From Paracoccus saliphilus (lineage in GTDB: Bacteria; Pseudomonadota; Alphaproteobacteria; Rhodobacterales; Rhodobacteraceae), in assembly GCF_028553805.1 (NCBI RefSeq), contig NZ_CP067140.1, positions 3,224,001 through 3,288,000 of the forward strand: DNA of 64,000 nt, written 5' to 3'. The position numbers were made by a program, and so were the translations under genes. The notes beneath the pieces are model-generated. The model was not told the origin of the DNA, did no database searches, and was given only the letters and a program-made list of their open reading frames with translations. This document shows positions 1-9,358 of the stretch, one piece after another (position 1 is the stretch's first letter; each line of letters begins with the position of its first letter).

Positions 1-217
1 CCGTGAACATCGACAGGATGCCGCCAATGCCGGATTGCGCCTGCTCCATGAAGTTGCGTAGCGCGCCGCCGTCGATGCCCGGCACCGGAATATAGGTGCC
101 GAGGCGATAGATGATCAGCAGACCGATCGTGAACCAGATACGCTGGCGAAGTTCCGTGGCCTTGCTGAATGCCCCCCAGGAGAGGTTCGAGGCCATCTGT
201 TCTGCGGCTGACGCCAT
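1..217 (-). CDS. secY: Preprotein translocase subunit SecY (N-terminal part, runs off the window)
   Basis: This is the N-terminal ~72 residues of the central channel subunit of the SecYEG translocon in the inner membrane. The peptide opens MASAAEQMASNLSW, then has the ELRQRIWFTIGLLIIYRLG start of the first transmembrane helix and the YIPVPGIDG loop typical of SecY. The start is the ATG at 215-217. The gene continues beyond position 1, so only the 5' end is present. It follows rplO as in other spc operons, across a 107-nt gap that contains a GC-rich inverted repeat. Identity is secure from the motifs and the position after rplO. Confidence 0.95.
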   Translation of the reverse strand, partial: MASAAEQMASNLSWGAFSKATELRQRIWFTIGLLIIYRLGTYIPVPGIDGGALRNFMEQAQSGIGGILSMFT

Positions 218-240
218 ATTTTCCGTCCCGTGTCATGACA

Positions 241-274
241 GCGCCGCCGATCCGTTTCCGGGGTCCGGCGGCGC
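241..274 (-). other. GC-rich inverted repeat between rplO and secY
   Basis: A 9-bp perfect stem (GCGCCGCCG at 241-249 with CGGCGGCGC at 266-274) lies in the rplO-secY gap. No T-tract follows it on the minus strand, so it does not look like a classical terminator. It could be a processing or translational-coupling structure. A second short GC hairpin lies near 300-317. Confidence 0.45.
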
Positions 275-324
275 CTGGAAAACCTGTTTGCTATCTATGG
301 GGCGCGGGCGCCCCGTTCAACAGC

Positions 325-792
325 TTATTCCGCCGACGCCGGCAGCGTCACCTTGCCACCCGCCTTTTCGACCGCCTCGACCGCCGATTTCGACGCGCCG
401 GTGACAGTGATGTTCAGCTTGGCTTTCAGCTCGCCCTTGCCCAACAGCCGGATGCCGTCCAGCTTGCGGCGCACAACGCCCGCGGTAACCAGCGCATCTT
501 CGGTCACATCGGCCTTGGCGTCCAGCTTGCCCGCATCGACAAAGCTTTGCAGCTGCCCCAGGTTGATGACAGCGAAAGATTTGGCGTTGGGCTTTTTGAA
601 GCCGCGCTTCGGCAGGCGGCGGTACAGCGGCATCTGGCCGCCTTCATAACCGTTCAGAGCCACGCCCGAACGCGATTTCTGGCCCTTGATACCACGGCCG
701 GCAGTCTTGCCCTTGCCCGAACCGGGACCACGCGCTACGCGTTTCTTGGTCGGGGTCGCGCCTTCATTATCGCGGATTTCATGCAGTTTCAT
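325..792 (-). CDS. rplO: 50S ribosomal protein L15
   Basis: L15 of the large ribosomal subunit, 155 aa. It starts [14 protein letters not shown] and has the basic glycine-rich N-terminal arm ([17 protein letters not shown]) that threads through 23S rRNA, then the [16 protein letters not shown] motif. The start ATG has AGGAGA just upstream. Unlike the usual spc order, rplO does not directly follow rpmD: a two-gene cassette, a terminator and a promoter lie between them, so rplO-secY probably has its own promoter at 889-917. Confidence 0.98.
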   Translation of the reverse strand: MKLHEIRDNEGATPTKKRVARGPGSGKGKTAGRGIKGQKSRSGVALNGYEGGQMPLYRRLPKRGFKKPNAKSFAVINLGQLQSFVDAGKLDAKADVTEDALVTAGVVRRKLDGIRLLGKGELKAKLNITVTGASKSAVEAVEKAGGKVTLPASAE

Positions 793-888
793 ATCGCTTC
801 TCCTAAGCCGGACACATCCCCGAAGCGATACAGGACGGACACGGCGTTTCTTGGTTGTCGAGTCGGCCCGTTACATGGGCACCGCGGG

Positions 889-917
889 TGCGTAGCGGAT
901 GCCGCGATGCGGGTCAA
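889..917 (-). promoter_or_regulatory. Predicted sigma70-type promoter for rplO-secY
   Basis: Read on the minus strand there is TTGACC (912-917), a 17-bp spacer, and TACGCA (889-894). It starts just after the stop of the upstream sulfotransferase-like gene (942) and about 90 nt before the rplO start. The position suggests that the downstream part of the spc operon is transcribed independently of rpmD and the genes above it. Confidence 0.6.
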
Positions 918-941
918 GGCCGCAACCTCTCATGACTCGCC

Positions 942-1574
942 TCATATCTGGGCCGAGATGACCCGCGCATCTTCCGGGTACCCCAAGGCCTCCGCGACAT
1001 CGATTGCCGTATAGAGCAAAGGCCTGGGAAAACTCGCCAGCTCAGAGATGTGCCAATCATTCCGGCGGATATGCGGACGCGAATTCAATTCGATGCCCGA
1101 ACTGCGCTGCACAGGCTGTCCCAGGAACGAGGCCAGGCTGGTATCATCCTCTTCATGGTCAACGCGGAAAATGATTTCAGGATGCAGATCCAGCGCGATT
1201 CGATACCAATAGGCAAAGCTCGCAAGCGCAAAGCCAAGCCCGGTCTGCGGAACTTCTGAGTGGCTGAAGATGTCGACGCCCAGCTTTTCCCATATGACCG
1301 TGGCCCGCCAACCAATCGAACGGCGGTTGTTGTTCTCGGGCAGGATCGAGCCCATCGCCGCAAGGGGAGATCGCGCGATACAGAACAGTCTGAAATCCTC
1401 GGCAAGCGGACCGATGGCATGCCCCCAGGGAACGCTCTCCCGCCCCGAGAGGGCCATCCAGGACACGATCCCGTCCCTGCCGATCTTTTCATGCTCTACC
1501 TGCAATCCGCACGATCGCAGCAATGCCGCCGTGAACCCCGTTCCACAGCGGGGATGTCCGATACCGACTAACAA
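942..1574 (-). CDS. Sulfotransferase-like P-loop protein inserted in the spc operon
   Basis: About 210 aa. I place the start at a TTG (1572-1574) because a perfect AGGAGG sits five bases upstream and the protein then begins directly with the fold's first strand, MLVGIGHPRCGTGF. GHPRCGTGF resembles the 5'-phosphosulfate-binding loop of PAPS sulfotransferases. IARSPLAAMGSI near residues 67-77 (R68, P70, S76) resembles the 3'-phosphate-binding RxPxxxxxS motif. The substrate is unknown. It is the second gene of a two-gene unit lying between rpmD and rplO, where no such gene normally occurs. The fold assignment rests on two short motifs, so it could be another P-loop protein. Confidence 0.6.
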   Translation of the reverse strand: MLVGIGHPRCGTGFTAALLRSCGLQVEHEKIGRDGIVSWMALSGRESVPWGHAIGPLAEDFRLFCIARSPLAAMGSILPENNNRRSIGWRATVIWEKLGVDIFSHSEVPQTGLGFALASFAYWYRIALDLHPEIIFRVDHEEDDTSLASFLGQPVQRSSGIELNSRPHIRRNDWHISELASFPRPLLYTAIDVAEALGYPEDARVISAQI

Positions 1575-1605
1575 TGAAACCTCCTGAATACGCCATGCCC
1601 TCCCC

Positions 1606-2010
1606 TCAGGTCCGGCTGATCTGCAACCTGTCCCGCAGAACCGCAAGGCATTTGCACGCATGCTCGACCTGAAGCGGATAATAACCTTTCGGCACAACCT
1701 GCGCGGGCGGTTCCTGTTCCAGAAGTGCGAGCAACTGGTGCAGCCTTGCCCCGGAGACGGAAATCCTTTCCGGTTCCTCGTTGATCATGCGGTTATACCA
1801 ACGCCCGCCGAACCAGCGGGCCCGGTGCCGGGCATGATCCGCAATGGCGATTTTCGCATGGAGCCAGTTATGCAGGTCGATCTCGTTGAACGGCATGATA
1901 TCGGCCGCGACCCCACCCGCTCCGAAAAGAGGGGCGAGCCCGTTCGTCGCGGCATTCGCCTTGCCCTTTCTGAAATCGCGCCGAGCAGCGGACAGCTCGT
2001 CATCCGGCAT
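1606..2010 (-). CDS. Hypothetical protein, first gene of the spc-operon cassette
   Basis: 134 aa, no family recognised. The chosen start (ATG at 2008-2010, MPDDELSAARRDF) is preceded by GGAGG at six-base spacing; a longer in-frame ATG at 2025 has no such site. The protein appears soluble, with a basic N-terminal segment, a central DIMPFNEIDLHNWLHAK stretch, an RWFGGRWYNRMINEEPER patch, and a C-terminal half that looks helical. It ends 31 nt before the sulfotransferase-like gene and shares a predicted promoter with it, so the two probably act together. No function is proposed. Confidence 0.6.
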   Translation of the reverse strand: MPDDELSAARRDFRKGKANAATNGLAPLFGAGGVAADIMPFNEIDLHNWLHAKIAIADHARHRARWFGGRWYNRMINEEPERISVSGARLHQLLALLEQEPPAQVVPKGYYPLQVEHACKCLAVLRDRLQISRT

Positions 2011-2055
2011 ATGTGACCTCCACATCGTCCCGTAAACCGAGTCGTAAAAACCGGG

Positions 2056-2084
2056 ACGATAGCGCTTTCCCGCGGCCTGCGCAA
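2056..2084 (-). promoter_or_regulatory. Predicted promoter of the two-gene cassette
   Basis: On the minus strand TTGCGC (2079-2084) and TATCGT (2056-2061) are separated by 17 bp. The -35 starts only a few bases after the rpmD terminator, and the first cassette gene starts about 46 nt beyond the -10. Confidence 0.5.
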
Positions 2085-2089
2085 AAACG

Positions 2090-2122
2090 AAAAGGCGCCC
2101 CGTAACCCGGGGCGCCCCTTTT
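2090..2122 (-). terminator. Intrinsic terminator after rpmD
   Basis: An 8-bp perfect GC stem (GGCGCCCC 2094-2101 with GGGGCGCC 2109-2116) with a 7-nt loop. In minus-strand sense it is followed by TTTTCGTTTTTG. It lies 20 nt after the rpmD stop and should end the S10-spc transcript there. The flanking A and T tracts are symmetrical, so it may work in both directions. Confidence 0.85.
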
Positions 2123-2142
2123 CTGTCAGTCGATCAGGATGA

Positions 2143-2337
2143 TCAGCCGCGCTCTTCGACGATCGTCACCAGATGCGGGATCTTGGCGACCATGCCGCGG
2201 ACCGCCGGAGTATCCTCCAGCTCGCGGGTGCGGTTCATCTTGTTCAGGCCCAGACCTTTCAGCGTTGCACGCTGGCTGACCGGGCGGCGGATCGGAGAAC
2301 CGATCTGCTTGACGACGATGGTTTTCTTCTTGGCCAT
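2143..2337 (-). CDS. rpmD: 50S ribosomal protein L30
   Basis: 64 aa, starts [19 protein letters not shown], with the [20 protein letters not shown] core characteristic of L30. It binds 23S rRNA in the large subunit. It lies 12 nt after rpsE as in standard spc operons, but a strong terminator follows it instead of rplO. Confidence 0.97.
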   Translation of the reverse strand: MAKKKTIVVKQIGSPIRRPVSQRATLKGLGLNKMNRTRELEDTPAVRGMVAKIPHLVTIVEERG

Positions 2338-2349
2338 GTCCTTGCCTCC

Positions 2350-2928
2350 TTACGCTTCAGCCGGAGCTTCGGCAGGAGCCTCGGCCGGCTTGTCGTGCGA
2401 GAGCAGGATGTCTGCCACCTTCTTGCCGCGGCGCTGCGCGACCGAACGGGGGCTCGCATTGCCCTTTAGACCATCCAGCGTCGCGCGGATCATGTTGTAG
2501 GGGTTCTGCGACCCCAACGACTTGGCCACGACATCCTGGACGCCCAGCATCTCGAACACGGCGCGCATCGGACCGCCGGCGATGATCCCGGTCCCGGGAA
2601 CAGCCGTCCGCATCACGACCTTACCGGCGCCATGACGGCCCTCGATGTCGTGGTGCAGGGTGCGGCCTTCGCGCAGCGGCACGCGGATCAGGCCGCGCTT
2701 GGCCTGTTCGGTCGCCTTGCGGATCGCCTCGGGGACCTCCTTGGCCTTGCCCTTGCCGAAGCCGACACGGCCACGCTGGTCACCGACAACCACCAGAGCG
2801 GCAAAGCCGAAGCGCTTACCCCCCTTGACGGTTTTCGACACACGGTTGATCGCCACGAGACGATCGGCGAATTCCGGGGTTTCATCGCGGTCTTCGCGGC
2901 GTCCCCGACGATTTTCACGTTCTGCCAT
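2350..2928 (-). CDS. rpsE: 30S ribosomal protein S5
   Basis: 192 aa from the ATG at 2926-2928 ([16 protein letters not shown]). A longer in-frame opening upstream has no S5 character, and GGAAAG precedes the chosen start. S5 contributes to decoding accuracy and to the mRNA entry channel. The double-stranded-RNA-binding domain ([19 protein letters not shown]) and the C-terminal domain ([19 protein letters not shown]) are complete. It carries an extended charged N-terminus and a short repetitive tail of AEAP units, longer than in E. coli S5 (167 aa). Confidence 0.97.
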   Translation of the reverse strand: MAERENRRGRREDRDETPEFADRLVAINRVSKTVKGGKRFGFAALVVVGDQRGRVGFGKGKAKEVPEAIRKATEQAKRGLIRVPLREGRTLHHDIEGRHGAGKVVMRTAVPGTGIIAGGPMRAVFEMLGVQDVVAKSLGSQNPYNMIRATLDGLKGNASPRSVAQRRGKKVADILLSHDKPAEAPAEAPAEA

Positions 2929-3022
2929 ACGGCTTTCCTTATCAAGCTGGCGCAACATTGCGCCGTTATCATCGATCCAAGTGAGCTTTTCGGCCAGATG
3001 GCCCCTTGCTCCCGGATCATCG

Positions 3023-3042
3023 GGGTGGCGCACCCGCCACCC
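3023..3042 (-). other. Hairpin in the rplR-rpsE gap
   Basis: A perfect 8-bp stem (GGGTGGCG 3023-3030, CGCCACCC 3035-3042) with a 4-nt loop sits just after the rplR stop. There is no T-tract. The gap to rpsE is about 120 nt, long for this operon, so a processing or regulatory role is possible. Confidence 0.4.
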
Positions 3043-3049
3043 ACAGGGA

Positions 3050-3409
3050 TCAGAACTTCAAGCCGCCGTCACGGGCAGCGTCGGCCAAGGCTTTGATCTT
3101 GCCGTGGAACAGGAAGCCGCCGCGGTCGAAGACGACGTCTTCCACTCCGGCCTTCTTCGCACGCTCGGCGATCGCCGCACCGATCTTGGCGGCGACCTCG
3201 ACGTTGTTCTTGCCCACGACGCCAAAATCCTTCTCCAGCGTGCTGGCCGAGGCCAGGGTCACGCCATTCAGATCGTCGATGACCTGAACCGAGATGTTCT
3301 TGGACGAACGGTGAACCGACATCCGCGGACGGCCATTCGACATCGCCCGCAATTTGTTCCGTACGCGCAAGCGGCGCTTCTGGAACAGCTTTTGCTTTTT
3401 CAGTGCCAT
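3050..3409 (-). CDS. rplR: 50S ribosomal protein L18
   Basis: 119 aa from the ATG at 3407-3409, [21 protein letters not shown]18 helps bind 5S rRNA into the central protuberance. The basic N-terminus, the [20 protein letters not shown] strand and the C-terminal [19 protein letters not shown] motif are all present. Longer in-frame upstream openings overlap rplF and are not credible. Confidence 0.97.
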   Translation of the reverse strand: MALKKQKLFQKRRLRVRNKLRAMSNGRPRMSVHRSSKNISVQVIDDLNGVTLASASTLEKDFGVVGKNNVEVAAKIGAAIAERAKKAGVEDVVFDRGGFLFHGKIKALADAARDGGLKF

Positions 3410-3423
3410 TTCTCTTGCGCCTC

Positions 3424-3957
3424 TTACTTCTTCTTGCCTTCCTTGCGGAGGATATACTCGCCCTTGTAGCGGATACCCTTGCCCTTGTAGGGCTCGGGTG
3501 CACGCCACTCGCGGATATTCGCCGCAACCTGACCGACCAACTGCTGGTCAATTCCTTCGACAACCACTTCGGTCTGCTTAGGTGCCGTGATCGTCACGCC
3601 ATCCGGCGTTTCGAAATTCACCTCGTGGCTGTAGCCCAGGGACAGTTTCAGGGTCTTGCCCTGCATCTGCGCGCGGTAACCCACGCCCTGGATTTCCAGC
3701 TCTTTCTTGAAGCCTTCCGACACGCCCTGCGTCAGGTTCGCGACCATCGAACGGGTCATGCCCCATTGCTGGCGAGCCCGCTTGGACGTACCGCGCGGCT
3801 TGACCGAGACGGAACCGTCTTCCAGCGCAATATCAACTTCGTCATTCGCGGTGAAGCTGCGAGTCCCTTTCGGGCCCTTCACCTCAATCGTCTGACCCTT
3901 GATCTCGGCCGTCACGCCCTTGGGCAGTTCGACCGGTCTTTTACCAATCCGAGACAT
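3424..3957 (-). CDS. rplF: 50S ribosomal protein L6
   Basis: 177 aa, the usual length. [15 protein letters not shown] at the N-terminus and the C-terminal [16 protein letters not shown] signature identify L6, which lies near the factor-binding site of the large subunit. It is preceded by rpsH with 12 nt between, in standard spc order. Confidence 0.98.
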   Translation of the reverse strand: MSRIGKRPVELPKGVTAEIKGQTIEVKGPKGTRSFTANDEVDIALEDGSVSVKPRGTSKRARQQWGMTRSMVANLTQGVSEGFKKELEIQGVGYRAQMQGKTLKLSLGYSHEVNFETPDGVTITAPKQTEVVVEGIDQQLVGQVAANIREWRAPEPYKGKGIRYKGEYILRKEGKKK

Positions 3958-3969
3958 CTGCTGCCCTCC

Positions 3970-4368
3970 TTAGAATACCTGGCAGAGGACTTCGCCGCCA
4001 ACATTGGCGTTGCGAGCCGCTGCATCTGACATGACGCCTTGCGGAGTCGACACGATCGAAACGCCCAGACCCTGGCGGACCTGCGGGATTTCCTTGGCAC
4101 CGGCATAAACGCGGCGGCCCGGTTTCGATACGCGCGACAATTCCCGGATAACCGGGGTACCGTCGAAATATTTCAGACCGATTTCCAGCTCTGCATGGCC
4201 GGCATCGGTGGTCACTTCCTCGTAGCCGCGGATGTAACCTTCGTTCTTGAGCACATCCAACACCCAAGCGCGCAGCTTGGAGGACGGGGTGCGTACGGTC
4301 GATTTGCCACGCATCTGCGCATTGCGGATGCGGGTCAGCATATCGCCGAGAGGATCGTTCATCGACAT
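3970..4368 (-). CDS. rpsH: 30S ribosomal protein S8
   Basis: 132 aa from the ATG at 4366-4368 ([18 protein letters not shown]), the standard S8 start. An in-frame extension upstream runs into rpsN and is rejected. S8 nucleates assembly of the central domain of 16S rRNA and in E. coli represses the spc operon. The C-terminal [20 protein letters not shown] motif is intact. Confidence 0.98.
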   Translation of the reverse strand: MSMNDPLGDMLTRIRNAQMRGKSTVRTPSSKLRAWVLDVLKNEGYIRGYEEVTTDAGHAELEIGLKYFDGTPVIRELSRVSKPGRRVYAGAKEIPQVRQGLGVSIVSTPQGVMSDAAARNANVGGEVLCQVF

Positions 4369-4378
4369 ATTTGCCCCC

Positions 4379-4684
4379 TTACCAGCTGGATTTGACCATG
4401 CCGGGGATATAACCGTACGAGCCAAGCTCGCGCAGCGCGATCCGCGACAATTTCAGTTTGCGGTAATACGCATGCGGACGACCGGTGAGTTGGCACCGGT
4501 TGTGCAGACGCGTAGCCGAGGAATTCCGCGGCAGTTCGGCCAGTTTCAGCGTGGCCTTGAACCGCTCTTCCATCGGGCGGGACTGATCCTTGATGATCTC
4601 GTTCAGTTCGGCGCGCTTGGCGGCGTATTTCTGAACCAGACGTGCGCGTTTCTTTTCGCGCTCTACCATCGACTTCTTTGCCAT
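4379..4684 (-). CDS. rpsN: 30S ribosomal protein S14 (zinc-free type)
   Basis: 101 aa, the long zinc-independent type of S14 without CxxC pairs. [16 protein letters not shown] begins the protein, and [20 protein letters not shown] followed by [16 protein letters not shown] is the conserved C-terminal half. It lies between rplE and rpsH as expected. Confidence 0.98.
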   Translation of the reverse strand: MAKKSMVEREKKRARLVQKYAAKRAELNEIIKDQSRPMEERFKATLKLAELPRNSSATRLHNRCQLTGRPHAYYRKLKLSRIALRELGSYGYIPGMVKSSW

Positions 4685-4703
4685 ATCTTCTTCCCTCCGC
4701 GAC

Positions 4704-5264
4704 TCAGCTGTTGAACGGCATGTTGAAATGCTTCAACAGCGACTTCGCTTCCGCGTCGGTCTTCGCGGTGGTGCAGATGATGATGTCCATCCCCAGAACT
4801 TCGTCGACCTTGTCGAAGTTGATTTCCGGGAACACGATGTGCTCTTTCAGGCCCATGGCATAGTTGCCGTAGCCGTCGAAAGCCGTGCCCTTGACGCCGC
4901 GGAAGTCGCGAACGCGGGGCAGCGCGATATTGATCAGGCGATCCAGGAATTCATACATCCGGTCGCCGCGAAGCGTCACCTTGGCGCCCAGGGGCATTTC
5001 CTCACGGACACGGAAGCCGGCGATCGAGTTCTTCGCCTTGGTGATCACGGCCTTCTGACCGGCGATCAGCGACAGCTCTTCAGCGCCCTGCTTGACCTTC
5101 TTGGTATCCTTGACAGCCTCGCCGATACCCATGTTCAGGACGATCTTGTCCAGACGCGGGATTTGCATGTCGTTCTTGTAGCCGAACTCTTCCTTGAGGG
5201 CAGCCTTGATCGTGTCGCGGAATTGCGCCTTCAGGCGCGGCGTGTATTTCGAAGCGTCCAGCAT
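4704..5264 (-). CDS. rplE: 50S ribosomal protein L5
   Basis: 186 aa; binds 5S rRNA in the central protuberance and contacts the P-site tRNA. The N-terminal [17 protein letters not shown], the [14 protein letters not shown] motif and the [20 protein letters not shown] segment identify it. Its ATG shares one base with the rplX stop (TGATG), implying translational coupling. Confidence 0.98.
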   Translation of the reverse strand: MLDASKYTPRLKAQFRDTIKAALKEEFGYKNDMQIPRLDKIVLNMGIGEAVKDTKKVKQGAEELSLIAGQKAVITKAKNSIAGFRVREEMPLGAKVTLRGDRMYEFLDRLINIALPRVRDFRGVKGTAFDGYGNYAMGLKEHIVFPEINFDKVDEVLGMDIIICTTAKTDAEAKSLLKHFNMPFNS

Positions 5265-5569
5265 CAGATCACGTCTCCCGTGGTCTTGGCGAAACGGACC
5301 TTCTTGCCGTCTTCCTCGCGGAAGCCGACGCGGGTCGCTTTGCCGTTCTTGTCCATCAGCGCCAGGTTCGACAGGTTGATGGGCATCGCCTTCGGCACGC
5401 GGCCGCCTTGCGACGCCTGCGTCTGGCGCTGGTGCCGGATCGAGACGTTCACGCCGTCAACGATGGCCTTGTTGTCCTTGGGCATCACGGCAGTGATCTC
5501 GCCCTGCTTGCCCTTGTCCTTGCCGGCCAGCACGACGACCTTGTCGCCCTTTTTCAGCTTGGCAGCCAT
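5264..5569 (-). CDS. rplX: 50S ribosomal protein L24
   Basis: 101 aa; an assembly initiator of the large subunit. The KOW motif ([20 protein letters not shown]) lies at the N-terminus. It overlaps by one base with rplN upstream (TAATG) and rplE downstream (TGATG), so three genes are coupled in a chain. Confidence 0.98.
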   Translation of the reverse strand: MAAKLKKGDKVVVLAGKDKGKQGEITAVMPKDNKAIVDGVNVSIRHQRQTQASQGGRVPKAMPINLSNLALMDKNGKATRVGFREEDGKKVRFAKTTGDVI

Positions 5570-5937
5570 TACAGCACCTCCGGAGCAAGCGAGATGATCT
5601 TCATGAAGTTCTTCGCGCGCAACTCACGCACGACCGGCCCGAAGATACGGGTGCCGATGGGCTCGCCCTGGTTGTTCAGGACGACGGCGGCGTTGCGGTC
5701 GAAACGGATCGAGGTTCCGTCTTCGCGCTTCACTTCCTTGGCGGTCCGAACGACGACGGCCTTGCGCACATCGCCCTTCTTGACCCGGCCCCGTGGGATG
5801 GCTTCCTTGACGGAAACGACGATAATGTCGCCCACCGACGCATAGCGACGGTGCGAACCACCCAGGACCTTGATGCACTGCACCCGGCGCGCGCCGGAGT
5901 TGTCAGCAACATCCAGATTGGTCTGCATCTGGATCAT
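5569..5937 (-). CDS. rplN: 50S ribosomal protein L14
   Basis: 122 aa, the canonical length. [17 protein letters not shown] and the central [20 protein letters not shown] motif are typical of L14, which sits at the subunit interface. A 69-nt gap separates it from rpsQ; this gap holds an imperfect GC hairpin without a T-tract. Confidence 0.98.
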   Translation of the reverse strand: MIQMQTNLDVADNSGARRVQCIKVLGGSHRRYASVGDIIVVSVKEAIPRGRVKKGDVRKAVVVRTAKEVKREDGTSIRFDRNAAVVLNNQGEPIGTRIFGPVVRELRAKNFMKIISLAPEVL

Positions 5938-6006
5938 TAGGTTTCTCCCGACCTTTGGGGACCGGCCTTTCCGGCCCCAGGGTTTCGATCAATACTGGTT
6001 AAGAGG

Positions 6007-6255
6007 TTACGCCGAAGCGGCAGCCTCATCCGTCAGAACGGTCCAGCGTTTCGACTTCGAGACCGGAGCACATTCGGCAATGCGAACGGAATCTCCGACC
6101 TTGAATTGGTTGTTCGCGTCATGGGCGCGATATTTCTTCGACAGACGTACGGTCTTGTGCAGCAGCGGGTGCTTGAAGCGGCGTTCGACCAGAACGGTGA
6201 CGGTCTGATCGTTCTTGTCGCTGGTCACGCGGCCTTGCAGAATGCGTTTGGGCAT
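6007..6255 (-). CDS. rpsQ: 30S ribosomal protein S17
   Basis: 82 aa; an early-assembling 16S rRNA-binding protein with an OB fold. [37 protein letters not shown] and [18 protein letters not shown] are the family motifs. It lies 12 nt after rpmC. Confidence 0.97.
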   Translation of the reverse strand: MPKRILQGRVTSDKNDQTVTVLVERRFKHPLLHKTVRLSKKYRAHDANNQFKVGDSVRIAECAPVSKSKRWTVLTDEAAASA

Positions 6256-6267
6256 GAGCCAGTCTCC

Positions 6268-6474
6268 TTAGTTCGATGCCGCGGCATCCGCCGCTTTCTG
6301 GTTCAAAATGGTCTTCACACGCGCAACGTCGCGGCGCACGACACGCATACGCGCAGTGTTTTCGAGCTGGCCGGTGGCCTGCTGGAAGCGCAGGTTGAAC
6401 GCTTCCTTTTTCAGCGAAACGAGCTGCTCTTGCAGCTGGTCCGGGGTCTTCGATTTCAATTCCTGCGCATCCAT
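6268..6474 (-). CDS. rpmC: 50S ribosomal protein L29
   Basis: 68 aa, a small helical protein near the peptide exit. The start [18 protein letters not shown] and the [19 protein letters not shown] motif are diagnostic. It is separated from rplP by about 200 nt containing a terminator-like hairpin, which is unusual since rplP and rpmC are normally adjacent. Confidence 0.97.
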   Translation of the reverse strand: MDAQELKSKTPDQLQEQLVSLKKEAFNLRFQQATGQLENTARMRVVRRDVARVKTILNQKAADAAASN

Positions 6475-6610
6475 TGCGCTTATTCCTTTCCAACATCACC
6501 GGAGGGCCCTTGATTGCCAAGGCCACCCTGATTCCCGGTGGAGTTTCGAGACGAAGGCCAGCCCATACAGGTCAGCCCCCCGTTTTGCAAGCCCCTTTCG
6601 GTGGAAAGGG

Positions 6611-6636
6611 AAAACCCCGCCAGCTTCCTGGCGGGG
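6611..6636 (-). terminator. Terminator-like hairpin between rplP and rpmC
   Basis: A perfect 9-bp stem (CCCCGCCAG 6615-6623 with CTGGCGGGG 6628-6636) and a GAAG tetraloop, followed on the minus strand by TTTT. A second weaker hairpin built from CCCTTTC and GAAAGGG follows immediately. The short T-tract suggests partial termination, so it may attenuate the downstream rpmC-rpsQ-spc genes. Confidence 0.65.
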
Positions 6637-6672
6637 TGTCTATTTCGGAAGGTCCGCTTCCGCGGCCTGCCC

Positions 6673-7086
6673 TTACCAGTCCTGACGCTCGACGATGCGG
6701 GTCTGGACCGGCAGCTTCATCGCGCCGAGGCGCAGGGCCTCTTTGGCGATGCTGTCGGAGACGCCGTCGATCTCGAACATGATCCGGCCGGGATGCACGC
6801 GGGCGGCCCAGAAATCGACCGAGCCCTTGCCTTTACCCATCCGCACTTCCGTCGGCTTCGACGAGACCGGAACATCCGGGAAAATCCGGATCCAGACCCG
6901 ACCCTGACGTTTCATGTGGCGGGTGATCGCGCGGCGAGCCGCTTCGATCTGGCGGGCGGTGACGCGCTGAGGCTCGGCGGCTTTCAGGGCGAAGGAGCCG
7001 AAATTGATATCGAATCCGCCCTTTGCGTTGCCGTGGATCCGGCCCTTGTGCTGTTTGCGGAACTTCGTCCGTTTAGGTTGCAGCAT
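6673..7086 (-). CDS. rplP: 50S ribosomal protein L16
   Basis: 137 aa, standard length. It begins [19 protein letters not shown], and the central [20 protein letters not shown] and [20 protein letters not shown] segments are the L16 signatures near the A-site tRNA elbow. It lies 12 nt after rpsC. A terminator-like hairpin follows its stop. Confidence 0.98.
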   Translation of the reverse strand: MLQPKRTKFRKQHKGRIHGNAKGGFDINFGSFALKAAEPQRVTARQIEAARRAITRHMKRQGRVWIRIFPDVPVSSKPTEVRMGKGKGSVDFWAARVHPGRIMFEIDGVSDSIAKEALRLGAMKLPVQTRIVERQDW

Positions 7087-7098
7087 TGTTCGTTCTCC

Positions 7099-7806
7099 TT
7101 ACCGGCCGCCACGCGGACCGCGAGGTGCCGGACCTTCCTGAGCCTCGGCAGCGCGACGATCACGGGCTTGCGGATCATGTTCCATGATCTCGCCCTTGAA
7201 GATCCACACCTTGACACCGATGATCCCGTAAGGGGTCGAGGCTTCCGCCAGCGCGTAATCCATGTCGGCGCGCAGCGTGTGCAGGGGCACACGGCCTTCG
7301 CGATACCATTCGGTCCGCGCAATCTCGGCACCGCCAAGACGGCCGGCGACGTTCACGCGGATACCCAGGGCACCCATGCGCATCGCGTTCTGGACCGAGC
7401 GCTTCATGGCGCGGCGGAACGAGACACGACGCTCGAGCTGCTGAGCGATCGACTCGGCGACCAGAGCGGCATCGACTTCGGGCTTGCGCACTTCGACGAT
7501 GTTCAGATGCAATTCACTGGTGGTGAAGTTCGACAGCTTCTTGCGCAGTTCCTCGATATCGGCGCCTTTTTTGCCGATGATGACGCCCGGACGCGCAGCG
7601 TGAATGGTCACGCGGCACTTCTTGTGCGGACGCTCGATGATGACGCGGCTGATGCCCGCCTGCTTGGCTTCTTTCTTGATGAATTCCCGAATTTTCAGGT
7701 CTTCAAGAAGCAGATCGCCATATTCCTTGTCGTCTGCATACCAGCGGCTGTCCCAGGTGCGGTTGACCTGGAGGCGCATCCCGATGGGGTTGACCTTCTG
7801 ACCCAT
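7099..7806 (-). CDS. rpsC: 30S ribosomal protein S3
   Basis: 235 aa from the ATG at 7804-7806 ([20 protein letters not shown]), which shares one base with the rplV stop (TAATG). The KH domain motif [19 protein letters not shown] is intact. S3 lines the mRNA entry tunnel. A longer in-frame upstream start lies inside rplV and is rejected. Confidence 0.98.
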   Translation of the reverse strand: MGQKVNPIGMRLQVNRTWDSRWYADDKEYGDLLLEDLKIREFIKKEAKQAGISRVIIERPHKKCRVTIHAARPGVIIGKKGADIEELRKKLSNFTTSELHLNIVEVRKPEVDAALVAESIAQQLERRVSFRRAMKRSVQNAMRMGALGIRVNVAGRLGGAEIARTEWYREGRVPLHTLRADMDYALAEASTPYGIIGVKVWIFKGEIMEHDPQARDRRAAEAQEGPAPRGPRGGR

Positions 7807-8186
7807 TACGCTTGCTCCTCGACTTGGCGCACCTTGATGGTGATTTCCGAAAACGGCTTCATGATCTTGCCGAACCGGCCACGAGCCCGCGGACGACCGC
7901 GCTTCATGACCAGGTTCTTGCCGACCCAGGCTTCGGCGACGATCAGGTTGTCGACGTCGAGGCCGTGATTGTTCTCGGCATTCGCGATGGCCGACTGAAG
8001 GCATTTCTTCACGTCACCCGCGATACGCTTATGCGAGAAGGTCAGATCGGACAGCGCGCGATCCACCTTCTTGCCGCGGATCAGGCCAGCGACGAGATTC
8101 AGCTTCTGCGGCGAGACGCGAAGCATCTTGGTCTTCGCCATCGCCTCGTTCTCCGCCACGCGGCGCGGATTTTGTTCCTTACCCAT
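7806..8186 (-). CDS. rplV: 50S ribosomal protein L22
   Basis: 126 aa; its long beta hairpin lines the peptide exit tunnel. [20 protein letters not shown] and the C-terminal [20 protein letters not shown] are the family signatures. Its N-terminus carries about 15 more residues than E. coli L22. Confidence 0.98.
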   Translation of the reverse strand: MGKEQNPRRVAENEAMAKTKMLRVSPQKLNLVAGLIRGKKVDRALSDLTFSHKRIAGDVKKCLQSAIANAENNHGLDVDNLIVAEAWVGKNLVMKRGRPRARGRFGKIMKPFSEITIKVRQVEEQA

Positions 8187-8191
8187 GACGA

Positions 8192-8470
8192 TTACTTCCT
8201 CTTGGCTTTCTTGTCCGCCGCGTGACCGTAATAGGTCCGGGTGGGCGAGTATTCACCGAACTTCTGGCCGATCATGTCTTCCGAGACGTTCACGGGGATA
8301 TGCTTGTGCCCGTTATAGACGCCGAAAGTGAGGCCGACGAATTGCGGCAGGATGGTCGAACGACGCGACCAGATCTTGATGACGTCGGATTTCCCCGACT
8401 CACGGGCTTTTTCCGCTTTCTTGAGCACATAGGCGTCAACAAAGGGGCCCTTCCATACAGAACGTGCCAT
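8192..8470 (-). CDS. rpsS: 30S ribosomal protein S19
   Basis: 92 aa, canonical length; forms a complex with S13 in the 30S head. [20 protein letters not shown], the [20 protein letters not shown] motif and [20 protein letters not shown] identify it. It is only 3 nt downstream of rplB. Confidence 0.98.
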   Translation of the reverse strand: MARSVWKGPFVDAYVLKKAEKARESGKSDVIKIWSRRSTILPQFVGLTFGVYNGHKHIPVNVSEDMIGQKFGEYSPTRTYYGHAADKKAKRK

Positions 8471-8473
8471 AGA

Positions 8474-9313
8474 TCAACGCCCCTTCTTTTTCGCGTGACG
8501 CGACCGCAGGATATACTTGTCGGTCGACTTGTTGCTGCGGGTCTTCTTGCCCTTGGTGTCCTTGCCCCAGGGCGTCACCGGCGTCCGGCCACCCGAGGTA
8601 CGGCCCTCACCACCACCATGCGGGTGGTCGATCGGGTTCATGACGACACCGCGAACAGAGGGACGGATACCCTTGTGGCGGTTGCGGCCTGCCTTGCCGA
8701 TATTCTGGTTCGAATGGTCGGCATTCGACACGGCACCGATGGTGGCCATGCATTCCTGGCGGACCATCCGCAGCTCGCCCGAGGAAAGGCGAATCTGGGC
8801 ATAGCCACCGTCGCGACCCACGAACTGGGCATAGGTGCCAGCCGAACGTGCGATCTGACCGCCCTTGCCGGGCTTCAGCTCGACATTATGGACGATGGTA
8901 CCGATCGGCATGCCGCTGAAGGGCATGGCGTTGCCCGGCTTCACGTCGACCTTGCTGCTGGCGACGATCTTGTCGCCCACGGCCAGACGCTGCGGCGCGA
9001 GGATATAGGCGCGCTCGCCATCCTCGTAAGAGACCAGCGCGATGAAGGCGGTACGGTTGGGATCGTATTCGATCCGCTCGACCACCGCGGTCACGTCGAA
9101 CTTGTTGCGCTTGAAATCGACGATGCGATACAGGCGCTTTGCCCCGCCGCCCTTGCGGCGCATGGTGATCCGTCCGGTGTTGTTCCGTCCGCCCTTCTTG
9201 GTCAAACCCTCGGTGAGAGTCTTGACCGGGCGACCTTTCCAAAGCTCCGAACGGTCGATCAGAACCAGCCCGCGCTGGCCAGGCGTCGTCGGCTTATACG
9301 ACTTCAATGCCAT
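8474..9313 (-). CDS. rplB: 50S ribosomal protein L2
   Basis: 279 aa; required for subunit association and peptidyl-transferase activity. It begins [20 protein letters not shown], and the conserved C-terminal loop [20 protein letters not shown] contains the functionally important histidine. A 95-nt gap with a strong terminator-like hairpin separates it from rplW upstream. Confidence 0.98.
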   Translation of the reverse strand: MALKSYKPTTPGQRGLVLIDRSELWKGRPVKTLTEGLTKKGGRNNTGRITMRRKGGGAKRLYRIVDFKRNKFDVTAVVERIEYDPNRTAFIALVSYEDGERAYILAPQRLAVGDKIVASSKVDVKPGNAMPFSGMPIGTIVHNVELKPGKGGQIARSAGTYAQFVGRDGGYAQIRLSSGELRMVRQECMATIGAVSNADHSNQNIGKAGRNRHKGIRPSVRGVVMNPIDHPHGGGEGRTSGGRTPVTPWGKDTKGKKTRSNKSTDKYILRSRHAKKKGR

Positions 9314-9358
9314 CTTTCTGTCTTCCGTCGCTTTGGACCAAGATGGTCCGTTTCAATC

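Noticed and set aside
2350..3033. Longer N-terminal starts for several ribosomal proteins (for example S5 to 3033, S3 to 8004, L18 to 3508)
   Set aside because: The extra residues overlap neighbouring genes or lack ribosome sites, and family alignments from memory start at the shorter positions given.
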